Assembly (NCBI GenBank): GCA_946479285.1
Contig: CAMLFH010000001.1
Location: forward strand, 310,001-374,000
Direction: 5' to 3'
DNA from: an uncultured Flavobacteriales bacterium
Lineage (GTDB): Bacteria > Bacteroidota > Bacteroidia > Flavobacteriales > Crocinitomicaceae
Length of the DNA: 64,000 nucleotides
Shown: piece by piece, positions 51,769 through 60,602 of the stretch
Layout: the number at the start of each line of letters is the position of its first letter
How positions within the stretch are numbered: the first letter of the stretch is position 1
Notes under the pieces: generated by a model
Told to the model about the DNA's origin: nothing
The model's database searches: none
Seen by the model: only the letters and a program-made list of their open reading frames with translations
Position numbers and translations under genes: made by a program

Positions 51769-53306
51769 AAATCGAAATAATGATTGTTAAGAGCAGTTCG
51801 AATTCCTACGCTGAACCAGTAAGATTGCCCGGTTTGCAAAGGATTGTTCACCATTCGAAGTCGGGCAGAGCCAAAGATCTCCAGTCCGTAAATGTGATTA
51901 AAGCTGTAGCCCAACTCCAGATTTTCGTAAAACACCTGCTGATTCACTTTGGGATTTACTTCGTAAATGGGCAGCAATTGCCGGTAATCGGCAGATTGAT
52001 TCCTATAATAATTCGTGGACGAACTGATGTACAAATGATTCCATTCCGCTCTCAGTCTTAGAACCACTTCATCCGTTCCTGCTCCCATCGGGTGGCCAAT
52101 CGGAAGGTTGAAATTGCTGTAGTGAATTCTTGGATTGGAAGACTGGTAAGCATTTGCCGAAGTGTGATTGTATTCTACATGAACCAGGTAATTGTGCGAT
52201 TTGAACGGCCAGTATCGAACTCCAATCTGACCAACATCGCTGGATTTTGAATACGGATTCCTTCCATATTGACCGTATAAAAGAAGCTTCCAGATTCTCC
52301 AGTTAAAGTCGAGTGCCAGATACGCATAACTTTTCCCGTTGATTCCTTCCTGGATAGTTGCTGCTCCCGGAAGTGGAATGTAAAATCCGCCCTCAACAGC
52401 TTGTTTCTGGATAGAATCTCCCCGAGTCCAGGTTCCGCCTTCAATGAGCCCAATTCGAAGACGTTCCGTTGGCTGGAAATAAATGGAACCGATACTCAGC
52501 GCTTTTCGTTCATACAAAGCTTCTCCGTTGGAAGCATAAGGAACACGCAGCATATTTAATCCCTGCATCCGGATCAATTGGAAATTCCATTTTTTACCAA
52601 GTGTGTAATTCACCCGGAAATTCATAGTCGGCAGTGAATTGTCTGAATAAATGACAGAGCGGTAACCGCTTCCTATAAAAATTGGGTTATTTCCCGCCGA
52701 AACAGACAAATTTTTAAAAACCTGCCATTGCACCATACCGGTTGCGTAGGCGTAATCAAATCCGTTGGTTTTAAAAGGTTTTGTGCGCGCGCTTCCCGGA
52801 ATTACAGCGTTTACCTGTGTATAACTTGAATCCGCACTATTTGGGTAAAATTCTCCCCGGTTCATGACATATTGTTGCAAGTAATAAGGTAAAATGGCTT
52901 GGTTTTCATAGAAAGATCCGGAGAAGAAGACCTTGTTCTTCATACTTCCTTCTATTCTCAACCCGCGTACATTCAGATATTGCCTCATAGCAGTATCTCC
53001 TCGTTCAGCGCCCATCTGGATGTCTAAAATCGGACTCACCCAAATAGCACCGTTGTCCTTAATAAGCTGAATCGGCTCGCGTTGATAAATATAATAGCCT
53101 ACGTTTGAGTAACGTACTTTTTGTTCTTTTGCGGTTTGGTAGTAATTCACCTGCCGATTCGTCACCGGGAAAACAGGTGCAAAAGACGAGTCTGTAAAAA
53201 AAGAAACATCCTTGAAATAAGATTCAATGGGTAGAACGCGGTATTCCTGTCCGAAAATGGTGGAAGCGAGCAGGAGTGAAAAGCCGATATTTAAGAAGAT
53301 CTTCAT
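51765..53306 (-). CDS. Outer-membrane beta-barrel, Wzi-like (first of tandem pair)
   Basis: 513 aa with signal peptide (cut after IFGQ). A long series of amphipathic strands (VSPILDIQMGAERGD, RGLRIEGSMKNKVFFSGSFY, FRVNYTLGKKWNFQLIR) ends in SYWFSVGIRTALNNHYFDF, a terminal aromatic typical of outer-membrane barrels. The GSGYRSVIYSDNS motif parallels the Wzi signature and the downstream paralogue. It overlaps cysQ by ATGA. The three genes form one coupled unit. Confidence 0.72.
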   Translation of the reverse strand: MKIFLNIGFSLLLASTIFGQEYRVLPIESYFKDVSFFTDSSFAPVFPVTNRQVNYYQTAKEQKVRYSNVGYYIYQREPIQLIKDNGAIWVSPILDIQMGAERGDTAMRQYLNVRGLRIEGSMKNKVFFSGSFYENQAILPYYLQQYVMNRGEFYPNSADSSYTQVNAVIPGSARTKPFKTNGFDYAYATGMVQWQVFKNLSVSAGNNPIFIGSGYRSVIYSDNSLPTMNFRVNYTLGKKWNFQLIRMQGLNMLRVPYASNGEALYERKALSIGSIYFQPTERLRIGLIEGGTWTRGDSIQKQAVEGGFYIPLPGAATIQEGINGKSYAYLALDFNWRIWKLLLYGQYGRNPYSKSSDVGQIGVRYWPFKSHNYLVHVEYNHTSANAYQSSNPRIHYSNFNLPIGHPMGAGTDEVVLRLRAEWNHLYISSSTNYYRNQSADYRQLLPIYEVNPKVNQQVFYENLELGYSFNHIYGLEIFGSARLRMVNNPLQTGQSYWFSVGIRTALNNHYFDF

Positions 53307-54121
53307 TTATTCAATCGCTCAATGACGGCCCTGGATTTTACGATGAAAAAGGAATTGTACAGGTTTTCTTTATTGTACACAAGCGGTTGGTCCGTATCAG
53401 CATGAACGACCGTTCCTCCTAAGGCTTCAATAATTGCTTGTCCGGCAGCGATATCCCATTCCATGGTAGGTGCAAATCTCGGGTAAACATCAGCCTTTCC
53501 CAAAGCAAGGTCAAAAAATTTTAAAGCACTTCCTTTTTTGATGAATTCCACTTCTCCAAAAATTTCGCGCATGGATTGGGCGAATTCCAAATCATTTCCC
53601 GAATGATGCGATCTGCTTCCTGCAATTCTTAAGGGATTATTGATCTCATTTTTAGGATGAATAGTCTTCCAGTTTGCGGGTTTGTCTGTGTGATCAAAAT
53701 CAACCAAAGAAACACCGATCCCTTTTCCTCCAAAGATAATTTCCTGATTGACAGGAGAAACAATAAAGCCCAAAACAGGTTGGTTTTGATGCACAAGGGC
53801 TATGCAGACGGCAAACTCATCGTTTTTCCGGATAAATTCTTTGGTGCCGTCCAGCGGGTCTACAATCCACACACTTTCCCAATTTTTCCGGGTTTCGAAT
53901 GGTGAGTTCACACTCTCTTCCATAATAGTTGGGATCCCGGTTTTTTCCAATGCTTTTTTGATGATCGCATTGGAAAGCAGATCTGCTTGGGTAACCGGGC
54001 TTCCGTCACTTTTCAATGTCGGATCAAAATCTGTTTCATAGATGTGCATAATTGCCTCGGAAGCTTCTACACAAGCTTTTAGAACTATGGGGATAAAAGA
54101 CTGAATTTCCGAGGTAACCAT
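53303..54121 (-). CDS. cysQ: 3'(2'),5'-bisphosphate nucleotidase (CysQ, inositol monophosphatase fold)
   Basis: 272 aa Mg-dependent phosphatase removing the 3'-phosphate of PAP, a by-product of sulfate assimilation and sulfotransfer. Metal-binding motifs are intact: MEESVNS near residue 67, WIVDPLDGTKEFIRKNDEFA near 85, and EWDIAAGQAIIEALGG near 222. It starts an operon with two Wzi-like barrels through ATGA overlaps. Related inositol monophosphatases are hard to exclude, but the FIRKNDEF extension of the second motif favours CysQ. Confidence 0.87.
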   Translation of the reverse strand: MVTSEIQSFIPIVLKACVEASEAIMHIYETDFDPTLKSDGSPVTQADLLSNAIIKKALEKTGIPTIMEESVNSPFETRKNWESVWIVDPLDGTKEFIRKNDEFAVCIALVHQNQPVLGFIVSPVNQEIIFGGKGIGVSLVDFDHTDKPANWKTIHPKNEINNPLRIAGSRSHHSGNDLEFAQSMREIFGEVEFIKKGSALKFFDLALGKADVYPRFAPTMEWDIAAGQAIIEALGGTVVHADTDQPLVYNKENLYNSFFIVKSRAVIERLNK

Positions 54122-54185
54122 TGGTTAAAAGTAAGTAGAAAAGAGGAATGTGGTAAAAAAAGATATTTCCAATTAATCCCTTTTC

Positions 54186-54290
54186 CCGTCAAGGCTGACC
54201 GGTAGGCAGCCAAAAATCTGCGTATCTGTGGGAAGCCATACTCAGTTCATTCTGTGAATTTCTATGAGCTAATTCCTTTTAGCATCATTT
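54186..54290. repeat. Dispersed-repeat-like intergenic sequence upstream of deoC
   Basis: It contains a GGCTG/CAGCC hairpin around ACCGGTAGG (about 54193-54211) followed by words of the type ATCTGCGTATCTGTGGGA and TTCTGTGAATTTCTATGAGC, which I recognise as common intergenic filler in Bacteroidota genomes. Copy number in this genome cannot be judged from one window. Confidence 0.35.
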
Positions 54291-54327
54291 CTTCGTCAAT
54301 TTTAATCACCAGTTAATTTGCTATCTG

Positions 54328-54335
54328 TATCTTTG
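54328..54335 (+). promoter_or_regulatory. Predicted -7 box for deoC
   Basis: TATCTTTG matches TAnnTTTG exactly, 21 bases before the ATG at 54357. It lies inside the longer open frame that starts at 54318, which argues for the shorter start. Confidence 0.5.
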
Positions 54336-54356
54336 AGTAAATCACATTCATACTAC

Positions 54357-55277
54357 ATGAATAGAAATAAAACTTTGAAAAACATTCCCGATTTCAAACT
54401 TTCTCCAATAGTCGACAAAGTTGGCGTGGAAGAACGTGTAGCCCGATTTCAAACCAGAAGCATCAAGAACGAATCGAAAGTTCAGGGCTTGAAATTGGTG
54501 CTGAATATGATTGACTTAACCACATTGGAAGGAAAAGATACGCCCGGAAAAGTACGTCAATTGTGTTACAAAGCACAGCATCTGCATGATCTCCAGGAAG
54601 GATTGCCAACGGTAGCTGCAGTTTGTGTTTATCCGACCATGGTAGCAGAAGCTAAAAAAGCATTGGGCGATTCCGGAATTAAAGTTGCCTCCGTCTCAAC
54701 AGCTTTTCCAAGCGGGCAATCGACTATGGAAATTAAATTATTAGATACGAAATTTGCCGTGGATAACGGGGCAGATGAAATTGATATGGTTATTTCACGG
54801 GGTAAGTTCCTGGCTGGCGAGTATAATTTTGTATTTGATGAAATAGCAGCGATTAAAGAAGCTTGCGGAAAAGCGCGGTTGAAAGTGATTTTTGAAACCG
54901 GAGAATTGGCTTCTTTGGACCAGGTGCGCAGAGCAAGTGACATTGCCATGTATGCCGGTGCCGATTTTATTAAAACATCTACCGGGAAAATACAACCGGC
55001 CGCAACCATGCAGGTCACTTATACGATGCTTTGTGCAATCAAAGATTTTTACCGAAAGACCGGAGTAAAAGTAGGAATGAAGCCAGCAGGCGGAATCTCT
55101 TCTTCCAAATTGGCACTGCATAACCTGGTGATGGTGAAAGAAACATTAGGAAACGATTGGCTGAATAACGAATGGTTCCGTTTCGGTGCAAGTTCATTGG
55201 CAAACGATGTACTCATGCAGTTGGTAAAACAGGAAACCGGGCATTATCAAAGTGCCGATTATTTTTCAATAGATTAA
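54357..55277 (+). CDS. deoC: Deoxyribose-phosphate aldolase
   Basis: 306 aa class I aldolase splitting 2-deoxyribose 5-phosphate into glyceraldehyde 3-phosphate and acetaldehyde. Start ATG at 54357 follows from the promoter box at 54328. The Schiff-base lysine is in AGADFIKTSTGKIQPAA near residue 205 and the second active-site lysine in VGMKPAGGISS near 241; VCVYPTMV and DNGADEIDMVISRG are also typical. It is about 50 residues longer than the E. coli enzyme because of an N-terminal extension. Two aldehyde dehydrogenase family genes follow, so the acetaldehyde may be oxidised in the same pathway. Confidence 0.95.
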   Translation: MNRNKTLKNIPDFKLSPIVDKVGVEERVARFQTRSIKNESKVQGLKLVLNMIDLTTLEGKDTPGKVRQLCYKAQHLHDLQEGLPTVAAVCVYPTMVAEAKKALGDSGIKVASVSTAFPSGQSTMEIKLLDTKFAVDNGADEIDMVISRGKFLAGEYNFVFDEIAAIKEACGKARLKVIFETGELASLDQVRRASDIAMYAGADFIKTSTGKIQPAATMQVTYTMLCAIKDFYRKTGVKVGMKPAGGISSSKLALHNLVMVKETLGNDWLNNEWFRFGASSLANDVLMQLVKQETGHYQSADYFSID

Positions 55278-55283
55278 TTTGTT

Positions 55284-55332
55284 TCCCCCTTTATGCTTGC
55301 GCTGAAGCTACAGCGTAGGAGCAGGAGGGGGA
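55284..55332. repeat. Imperfect long hairpin between deoC and the first aldehyde dehydrogenase
   Basis: CCCCCT near 55285 pairs with AGGGGG near 55325, and inner GCGCTG/CAGCG words also pair around an AAGCTA loop. It overlaps the region just upstream of the GGGAGGAT sequence before the ATG at 55347. It may be a dispersed repeat or an intercistronic RNA structure. Confidence 0.45.
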
Positions 55333-55346
55333 CTAAGTGGGAGGAT

Positions 55347-56852
55347 ATGTCAAAACATAAGAATAAGAAAAGCGAGACTGCTGAAGGTTCAAATAATGAT
55401 TTCAACTTCAATGGAGGATGGGATTACAGCCCAAGCCCGGAAAGTACCAGTCACGTGAAACTGAAGGAACGCTACGATCTGTATATCGACGGTAAATTTG
55501 TGGCGCCGAGTTCGAAGAAATACTTCCAAACTACCAATCCGGCAACGGAAAAAGTATTGGCGGAAGTGGCTCATGCGAATGAAGCAGATGTGGACAAAGC
55601 GGTGAAAGCTGCCCGTAAGGCATATGAAAACGTTTGGTCTAAGTTGTCTGCCAAAGAACGTGGAAAATACATCTACCGCATTGCCCGGTTGATGCAGGAA
55701 AAAGCACGCGAACTGGCAGTTGTGGAAACACTCGATGCCGGGAAAACCATCCGTGAATCTCGTGATGTGGATGTTCCTTTGGCATGTAATCACTTTTTCT
55801 ATTATGCTGGCTGGGCTGATAAATTAGAATATGCCTTTCCGAATAGAACAGTCAGTGCTTTAGGAGTTGCGGGACAAATTATTCCATGGAATTTCCCGCT
55901 TTTAATGGCAGCCTGGAAAATTGCTCCGGCTTTGGCTGCAGGAAATACGGTTGTCTTGAAACCAGCGGAAACAACTCCGCTGACAGCAATGCTTTTAGCA
56001 GAGATCATTCACGAATCGGGCCTACCTGCCGGAGTGGTAAATATCCTGACAGGTTACGGAGATACCGGGGCGGCGATTGTCAATCACCCGAACATCAATA
56101 AAATTGCTTTTACCGGTTCAACTACTGTTGGAAAAATCATTCAGAAAGCTGTAGCCGGAACCGGAAAGAAATTAACGCTGGAATTGGGTGGAAAATCGGC
56201 AAATATCATTTTTGAAGATGCTGCGATTGACCAGGCAGTGGAAGGAATTGTCAACGGAATTTTCTTCAATCAGGGTCATGTATGCTGTGCAGGATCGCGC
56301 CTGTTTGTGCAGGAATCGGTGGCTGAAGAAGTGATTCAAAAATTGAAAGATCGCCTGGATACGCTTTATGTGGGTGATCCCCTGGATAAAAACACGGATA
56401 TCGGTGCGATCAATTCCAAAGAGCAATTGGAAACGATCCAGAAATACATCAAAATCGGGAAAGACGAAGGAGCAAGCATGTACGAAAGTTCGTGCGAAAT
56501 TCCGAAAAAAGGATATTTCATTCGCCCTACCTTATTCACCGATGTAGCACAATCAAGCAGAATTGCACAGGAAGAGATCTTTGGACCGGTTCTGACCATT
56601 CAAACGTTCCGCACGATTGATGAGGTAATTCAGAAAGCAAACAATTCGCCTTACGGACTTGCAGCCGGAGTCTGGACAGATAAAGGTTCACGCATTTTTA
56701 ATATGACTTCAAAATTGCGTGCCGGAGTGATCTGGGCAAATACCTACAATAAATTCGACCCGACTTCGCCATTTGGCGGCTACAAAGAAAGCGGCTTCGG
56801 AAGAGAAGGCGGTTTGCAGGGATTGGGAGCTTATTTGAAAATAGAGAGATAA
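55347..56852 (+). CDS. Aldehyde dehydrogenase (NAD-dependent, catalytic)
   Basis: 501 aa. Start ATG at 55347, preceded by GGGAGGAT, an unusually strong ribosome site for this phylum. A Lys/Asn-rich N-terminal extension of about 40 residues precedes the ALDH fold. The fold is complete: GQIIPWNFPLLMAAWK near 175, FTGSTTVGK near 256, the catalytic Glu in LTLELGGKSANI near 278, the catalytic Cys in FNQGHVCCAGSRL near 312, and EEIFGPVLTI near 409. Placed after deoC, it probably oxidises acetaldehyde from deoxyribose breakdown; substrate is inferred. Confidence 0.92.
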   Translation: MSKHKNKKSETAEGSNNDFNFNGGWDYSPSPESTSHVKLKERYDLYIDGKFVAPSSKKYFQTTNPATEKVLAEVAHANEADVDKAVKAARKAYENVWSKLSAKERGKYIYRIARLMQEKARELAVVETLDAGKTIRESRDVDVPLACNHFFYYAGWADKLEYAFPNRTVSALGVAGQIIPWNFPLLMAAWKIAPALAAGNTVVLKPAETTPLTAMLLAEIIHESGLPAGVVNILTGYGDTGAAIVNHPNINKIAFTGSTTVGKIIQKAVAGTGKKLTLELGGKSANIIFEDAAIDQAVEGIVNGIFFNQGHVCCAGSRLFVQESVAEEVIQKLKDRLDTLYVGDPLDKNTDIGAINSKEQLETIQKYIKIGKDEGASMYESSCEIPKKGYFIRPTLFTDVAQSSRIAQEEIFGPVLTIQTFRTIDEVIQKANNSPYGLAAGVWTDKGSRIFNMTSKLRAGVIWANTYNKFDPTSPFGGYKESGFGREGGLQGLGAYLKIER

Positions 56853-56903
56853 TTATCAATTATAGAATCCTTGGTGTCGCGTCTCGATGAAAGAGGATTG
56901 AAA

Positions 56904-56925
56904 TATCCCTCTTTGGAGAGGGATA
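56904..56925. repeat. Perfect 9-bp hairpin with TTGG loop between the two aldehyde dehydrogenase genes
   Basis: TATCCCTCT (56904-56912) pairs with AGAGGGATA (56917-56925) around TTGG. Sequences of this CCCTC-TTTGG-GAGGG kind are common dispersed intergenic repeats in Bacteroidota. It is 52 bases downstream of the first gene's stop. Confidence 0.55.
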
Positions 56926-56956
56926 AAGGGAGAGGAAAAACAAGATTTATAACAAT

Positions 56957-57838
56957 ATGTCACGTTTGGAAATACTAAAAACATACAAAATCTTCATCGG
57001 CGGAGCTTTCCCAAGAACGGAATCCGGAAGGTATTACACACCGCTTGATAAAAAAGGTCAGCCTTTGGCGAACATGTGTTTGTCATCACGGAAAGATTTT
57101 AGAAATGCAGTGGTTGCTGCACGAAAAGCATTTGGATCCTGGTCGGAGAAAACAGCGTTTAACCGCGGGCAGATCTTGTACCGCATTGCAGAAATGCTGG
57201 AAGGTCGAAAAGCTCAGTTCGTAGAAGAATTGGTAAAACAGGGAAGCACAGACGCAAAAGCGAAACAGGAAGTGGAATTGGCAATTGATCGCTGCGTGTA
57301 TTATGCGGGTTGGTGCGACAAATACCAGCAGGTTTTCTCTTCGGTGAATCCGGTTGCGAGCAGTCATTTCAATTTTTCGGCATTGGAACCCATGGGAGTA
57401 GTGGGAATCATCGCTCCGCAGTCAAACGGTTTGATCGGCTTGGTTTCGACTATTTTACCGGTTATTGCAGGTGGAAATTCCTGTGTAGTCCTGGCTTCGG
57501 AGAATTTACCGTTATGTGCGATTACTTTTGCGGAGGTACTGGCAACTTCCGACCTAACTGGCGGAGTAGTAAATATTCTCACCGGAACTGAAAAAGAGCT
57601 CGTGGAACAATTCCACAGCCACATGGATGTGAATGCAGTGGTGTACACGGGCGGAAACAATGAACATGCTTTAGCTATAGAAAGTGGGGCTGACTGTAAC
57701 GTGAAACGCGTGTTTGTTTACGAGAACGATTTCACCAAAGCAGAAGCTGAGAATCCGTACTACATCACCGATCTGCAGGAATTGAAAACGACCTGGCATC
57801 CGATTGAGAATGTGGGTGGGGCGACAAGTACGTATTAA
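56957..57838 (+). CDS. Aldehyde dehydrogenase family protein lacking the catalytic half
   Basis: 293 aa. The N-terminal NAD-binding region of the ALDH fold is recognisable: YKIFIGGAFPRTESGRYY, RNAVVAARKAFGSWSEKTAF, MGVVGIIAPQSNGLIGLVST near 150, GGVVNILTGTE near 215, VVYTGGNNEHAL near 236. The domain carrying the catalytic cysteine and the ELGGK glutamate is absent; instead it ends in a distinct tail (YYITDLQELKTTWHPIENVG) and a proper stop. About 480 residues would be normal. The well-ordered ending suggests a settled non-catalytic subunit and not a fresh truncation. It follows the active enzyme by 104 bases. Confidence 0.8.
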   Translation: MSRLEILKTYKIFIGGAFPRTESGRYYTPLDKKGQPLANMCLSSRKDFRNAVVAARKAFGSWSEKTAFNRGQILYRIAEMLEGRKAQFVEELVKQGSTDAKAKQEVELAIDRCVYYAGWCDKYQQVFSSVNPVASSHFNFSALEPMGVVGIIAPQSNGLIGLVSTILPVIAGGNSCVVLASENLPLCAITFAEVLATSDLTGGVVNILTGTEKELVEQFHSHMDVNAVVYTGGNNEHALAIESGADCNVKRVFVYENDFTKAEAENPYYITDLQELKTTWHPIENVGGATSTY

Positions 57839-57865
57839 GTTGAGAGATCGGCTAACTAAATCATT

Positions 57866-58255
57866 TTGAAAGCATCGAAGATCTTATTTCTGGTTTCATT
57901 ACTATTAGGGAATTGTGCTCCGCCACTTATTCTAATTGCCATTGTTGGTTTGATGTTTCCAAAGGAGGAATTTGTAGCTTTCATTTGGCTCTATCTTACA
58001 ACAGTTAGTCTTTTAATACTTTCTTTTTTTCCAAAAGATGCAAAGACGAAACGAATTCTGGAAAATTGTTCTTTGATTCTGGCTGCCGTTTGTTATAGAT
58101 TGCTCTTCGGATTTGAGCTCATTGAAAAGGTTCCTGTTTTGTTCCAACTTCCGTTTTTAATTTTCTTCGGACTCTTCCTTTATTTTAAATTGATAAGGCA
58201 TTTTGACCGGAATTTGAAGAAAGACAGTAACGAAATCGAAACAAAGCATTTATAA
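57866..58255 (+). CDS. Small membrane protein of unknown function
   Basis: 129 aa, start TTG at 57866 (MKASKILFLV with TTG read as Met). Four hydrophobic segments (residues 5-27, 36-52, 65-83, 91-110) and a hydrophilic, charged C-terminus (KDSNEIETKHL). No family recognised. It is 27 bases after the ALDH-like gene and 5 bases before the next gene, so it is probably co-transcribed with the FGE-like protein. Confidence 0.6.
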   Translation: MKASKILFLVSLLLGNCAPPLILIAIVGLMFPKEEFVAFIWLYLTTVSLLILSFFPKDAKTKRILENCSLILAAVCYRLLFGFELIEKVPVLFQLPFLIFFGLFLYFKLIRHFDRNLKKDSNEIETKHL

Positions 58256-58260
58256 GCACC

Positions 58261-59589
58261 ATGAAACAAATACTACTCCTTGTTTTTCTTTTAGGTGTTG
58301 CCAATTCGTTTGGCCAATCGAGAAAGTTCTTTCATTATTTTAAGGATTACACCCGTTTGGATGCAGGTTCTGATTACCCGGTGAATGAAAAAGATACACG
58401 TGTGCTTGCCATCCCTGGTACGAACTATATCGGAGATACGAGTGGTTTGAAGTTCAATAATGAATACGTGGCGTTTCGCCAGGAACATGTAACTGGAATA
58501 TCATTACAAACATGGTATTTTCGCTTCCTGCATAATGAACCTGTAACTGTAGCGGAGTATTGTGAGTTCCGGAATTATTTGCGTGACTCCATCTGCAGGG
58601 AAGCATTGTATGTGCGGGTAAAAGATGACAAGGAAGCAGCAAAAATGCTACTGATAAGCAAGCAGTTTATTGAAGAAATGGACCGAAATCCGGAAAACAG
58701 GCCGAAAGATTTTGGATACGAAAACCGAAAGGATAACCGTTACTACTTTGACCTGAATTGGAAGTATCCGTTAATGCCGGAAAAAGGTTGGCAAAATGCA
58801 TTGTTGAGTGATTATTACCTTCCGAAGGAAGAAAGTTTTTATGGAAAATTTGAATTTGACTGGAGAAAAGTGATTTACTCTTACTTCATTATTGATTTTA
58901 GACCAGCCAGTAAAGGTGATACTTTAAAAAGTTCCGCGAAACGATTCATCAATGAATTCGAATCACCAGTTACCATCAACACATCTGCCTGGGAAAATTC
59001 TTCCAAATCTGTCAATGACGAAGCAAGTGTTCTGGGACGAACTTTCTTGGATTTGCTCCCGGATGAGCCAATTATTGGAATTACGGGAATGCAAGCTGTG
59101 GCTTTTTGTGATTGGAAAAAGGCCCGAATTGAAAAGGAATTGGAGAAACAGGGAATGCCTTGTTTTGTGACGGTGACTTTGCCCGTTGTTTCAGATTTGG
59201 AGCGGCTGGAAAGGATGGAATTGCAGGTTCCTGAAAGGGATTACACTTCGCAGTGGAGAATTAGGGTCAAGGATTACAAAAGGTTTAGAAAAGCAGTGAT
59301 AGATTCAATTATTCCCGGAGTTTCTTTCGATAATCAATTAGACAATGAGTTGGTGAAGGGAATGAGTTACGAACAGGCCAAGGCTTTTTACAGTTGGAAG
59401 TTTCCGATGCAACAAGCAAAGCCCGGAGATGACTGGCAACAGTTTGTTTTCCCTTCAAAAGAACAATTTGAACTGGTTCAAAATGGCAGGAAAGTAATTG
59501 TTCCGGCTCATAAGTTAGAGTTTCCAACACCGACATTTCATTATGTGGTTCATATTACGCGAAATTATTTTAATGCTAAATTAAGATAG
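58261..59589 (+). CDS. Exported FGE-sulfatase/GldK-like protein
   Basis: 442 aa with a signal peptide (cut after SFGQ). Segments recall the formylglycine-generating-enzyme fold as used in gliding proteins GldJ/GldK: WYFRFLHNEPVTVAEYCEFR then NYLRDSICREAL near residue 90-120, YYFDLNWKYPLM, and PIIGITGMQAVAFCDWKKAR near 275-294, which matches the PVVGVSWxQAxAFCxW pattern. The order and spacing resemble GldK, but conservation is low and the FGE catalytic cysteines are not evident. Likely a periplasmic or outer-membrane structural protein; family call is tentative. Confidence 0.6.
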   Translation: MKQILLLVFLLGVANSFGQSRKFFHYFKDYTRLDAGSDYPVNEKDTRVLAIPGTNYIGDTSGLKFNNEYVAFRQEHVTGISLQTWYFRFLHNEPVTVAEYCEFRNYLRDSICREALYVRVKDDKEAAKMLLISKQFIEEMDRNPENRPKDFGYENRKDNRYYFDLNWKYPLMPEKGWQNALLSDYYLPKEESFYGKFEFDWRKVIYSYFIIDFRPASKGDTLKSSAKRFINEFESPVTINTSAWENSSKSVNDEASVLGRTFLDLLPDEPIIGITGMQAVAFCDWKKARIEKELEKQGMPCFVTVTLPVVSDLERLERMELQVPERDYTSQWRIRVKDYKRFRKAVIDSIIPGVSFDNQLDNELVKGMSYEQAKAFYSWKFPMQQAKPGDDWQQFVFPSKEQFELVQNGRKVIVPAHKLEFPTPTFHYVVHITRNYFNAKLR

Positions 59590-59643
59590 AATCACTCTTT
59601 TCTTTTTTTCTTTATGTTGTATCTTCATTCCAATAAATAAACA

Positions 59644-60375
59644 ATGAAAGACAACTTCTCACACAATTCTCAAAATTACGCACAATTCCGACCTTCGTAT
59701 CCGGAAGAGGTGTTCACATTCCTGGAAAGTGTTTTGGAGAAAAGAGAACGTGTTTGGGATTGCGCCACCGGGACCGGACAAGTTGCAGAAAAGCTAGTGA
59801 ATTTATTTGATCTCGTTGAAGCAACCGATTTGAGCGAAAATCAATTAAAAAATGCGGTTTCTCATCCGAAAATTACCTATTCCCAACAAGTGGCTGAAGA
59901 ACCTAATTTTCCATCGCACTATTTTGACTGCATTACAATTGGTCAGGCAGTGCATTGGTTTGACTTTGAAAAATTCTACCCGGAAGTCCTGCGCGTTTTG
60001 AAACCCGGAGGTTTAATTGTTGTTTTGGGTTATGGGAATATTCAAATTTCCAATCTGGAAGTTCAACAGGCTGTTTCAAGATTGTATGCCGAAATCTTAC
60101 ATGATTATTGGGATTCGGAACGTCACTTTATCGATGAGAATTATCAAACAATTCCCTTTCCATTCCGGGAAATTCCACATCCTGAATTCCACATCCGATA
60201 TAAGTGGAATCGTGATCAGTTATTGGGTTATCTAAATACCTGGTCGGCGGTGAAACACTACAGAGATAAGCACGAGATGAATCCGATCGATTTAATTCTC
60301 CCCGAATTACCCGAATTCGAAACAGTAGAAATAACTTTTCCTGTGTTGATGAGACTTGGGCAAACAGTTCTTTGA
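59644..60375 (+). CDS. Class I SAM-dependent methyltransferase
   Basis: 243 aa cytosolic methyltransferase of the type-11 kind. N-terminal SHNSQNYAQFRPSYPEEVF is typical of the group; motif I is VWDCATGTGQVAEKL near residue 38, then VEATDLSENQLKNA, motif with CITIGQAVHWFDFEKF near 100 and LRVLKPGGLIVVLGYG near 118. The substrate is unknown; relatives act on small molecules. Stands alone, with no clear operon partner. Confidence 0.88.
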   Translation: MKDNFSHNSQNYAQFRPSYPEEVFTFLESVLEKRERVWDCATGTGQVAEKLVNLFDLVEATDLSENQLKNAVSHPKITYSQQVAEEPNFPSHYFDCITIGQAVHWFDFEKFYPEVLRVLKPGGLIVVLGYGNIQISNLEVQQAVSRLYAEILHDYWDSERHFIDENYQTIPFPFREIPHPEFHIRYKWNRDQLLGYLNTWSAVKHYRDKHEMNPIDLILPELPEFETVEITFPVLMRLGQTVL

Positions 60376-60457
60376 CTCTTATCAATTTAGAGTATCAATA
60401 ATTTCTTTGCGCCTTGCGGGTAAAAAAATTTGGACTAAAAACTTCATTTCGAATTCC

Positions 60458-60503
60458 GTTTTTTCATTTTGAAAAAATTTCACATTTTTTTTCATTTTGA
60501 ATA
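60458..60503. promoter_or_regulatory. Twin TTTTCA-TTTGAA boxes upstream of the Lys-rich exported protein
   Basis: CGTTTTTTCATTTTGAAAAA (about 60458-60477) and TTTTTTCATTTTGAATAAA (about 60486-60504) are two near-identical, near-palindromic boxes. The same arrangement, beginning with CGTTTTTTCA, occurs at 49231-49268 upstream of the DUF4382 lipoprotein. A near-consensus -7 box (TATACTTG) is at 60523-60530, so the boxes lie just upstream of the promoter core, an activator-like position. Confidence 0.45.
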
Positions 60504-60602
60504 AAACGATGGAATCGCTTATTATACTTGAGATCCCGTTCTTTTTTACATTCGTGGCACACCCATTGTCTAGGGTTAATCGAACCAAGAAAATTAAGAG
60601 TT

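Noticed and set aside
56957..57838. Short aldehyde dehydrogenase as a frameshifted pseudogene
   Set aside because: No ALDH catalytic domain follows in any frame before the next gene at 57866, and the protein has an orderly specific tail; treated as a genuine short gene.
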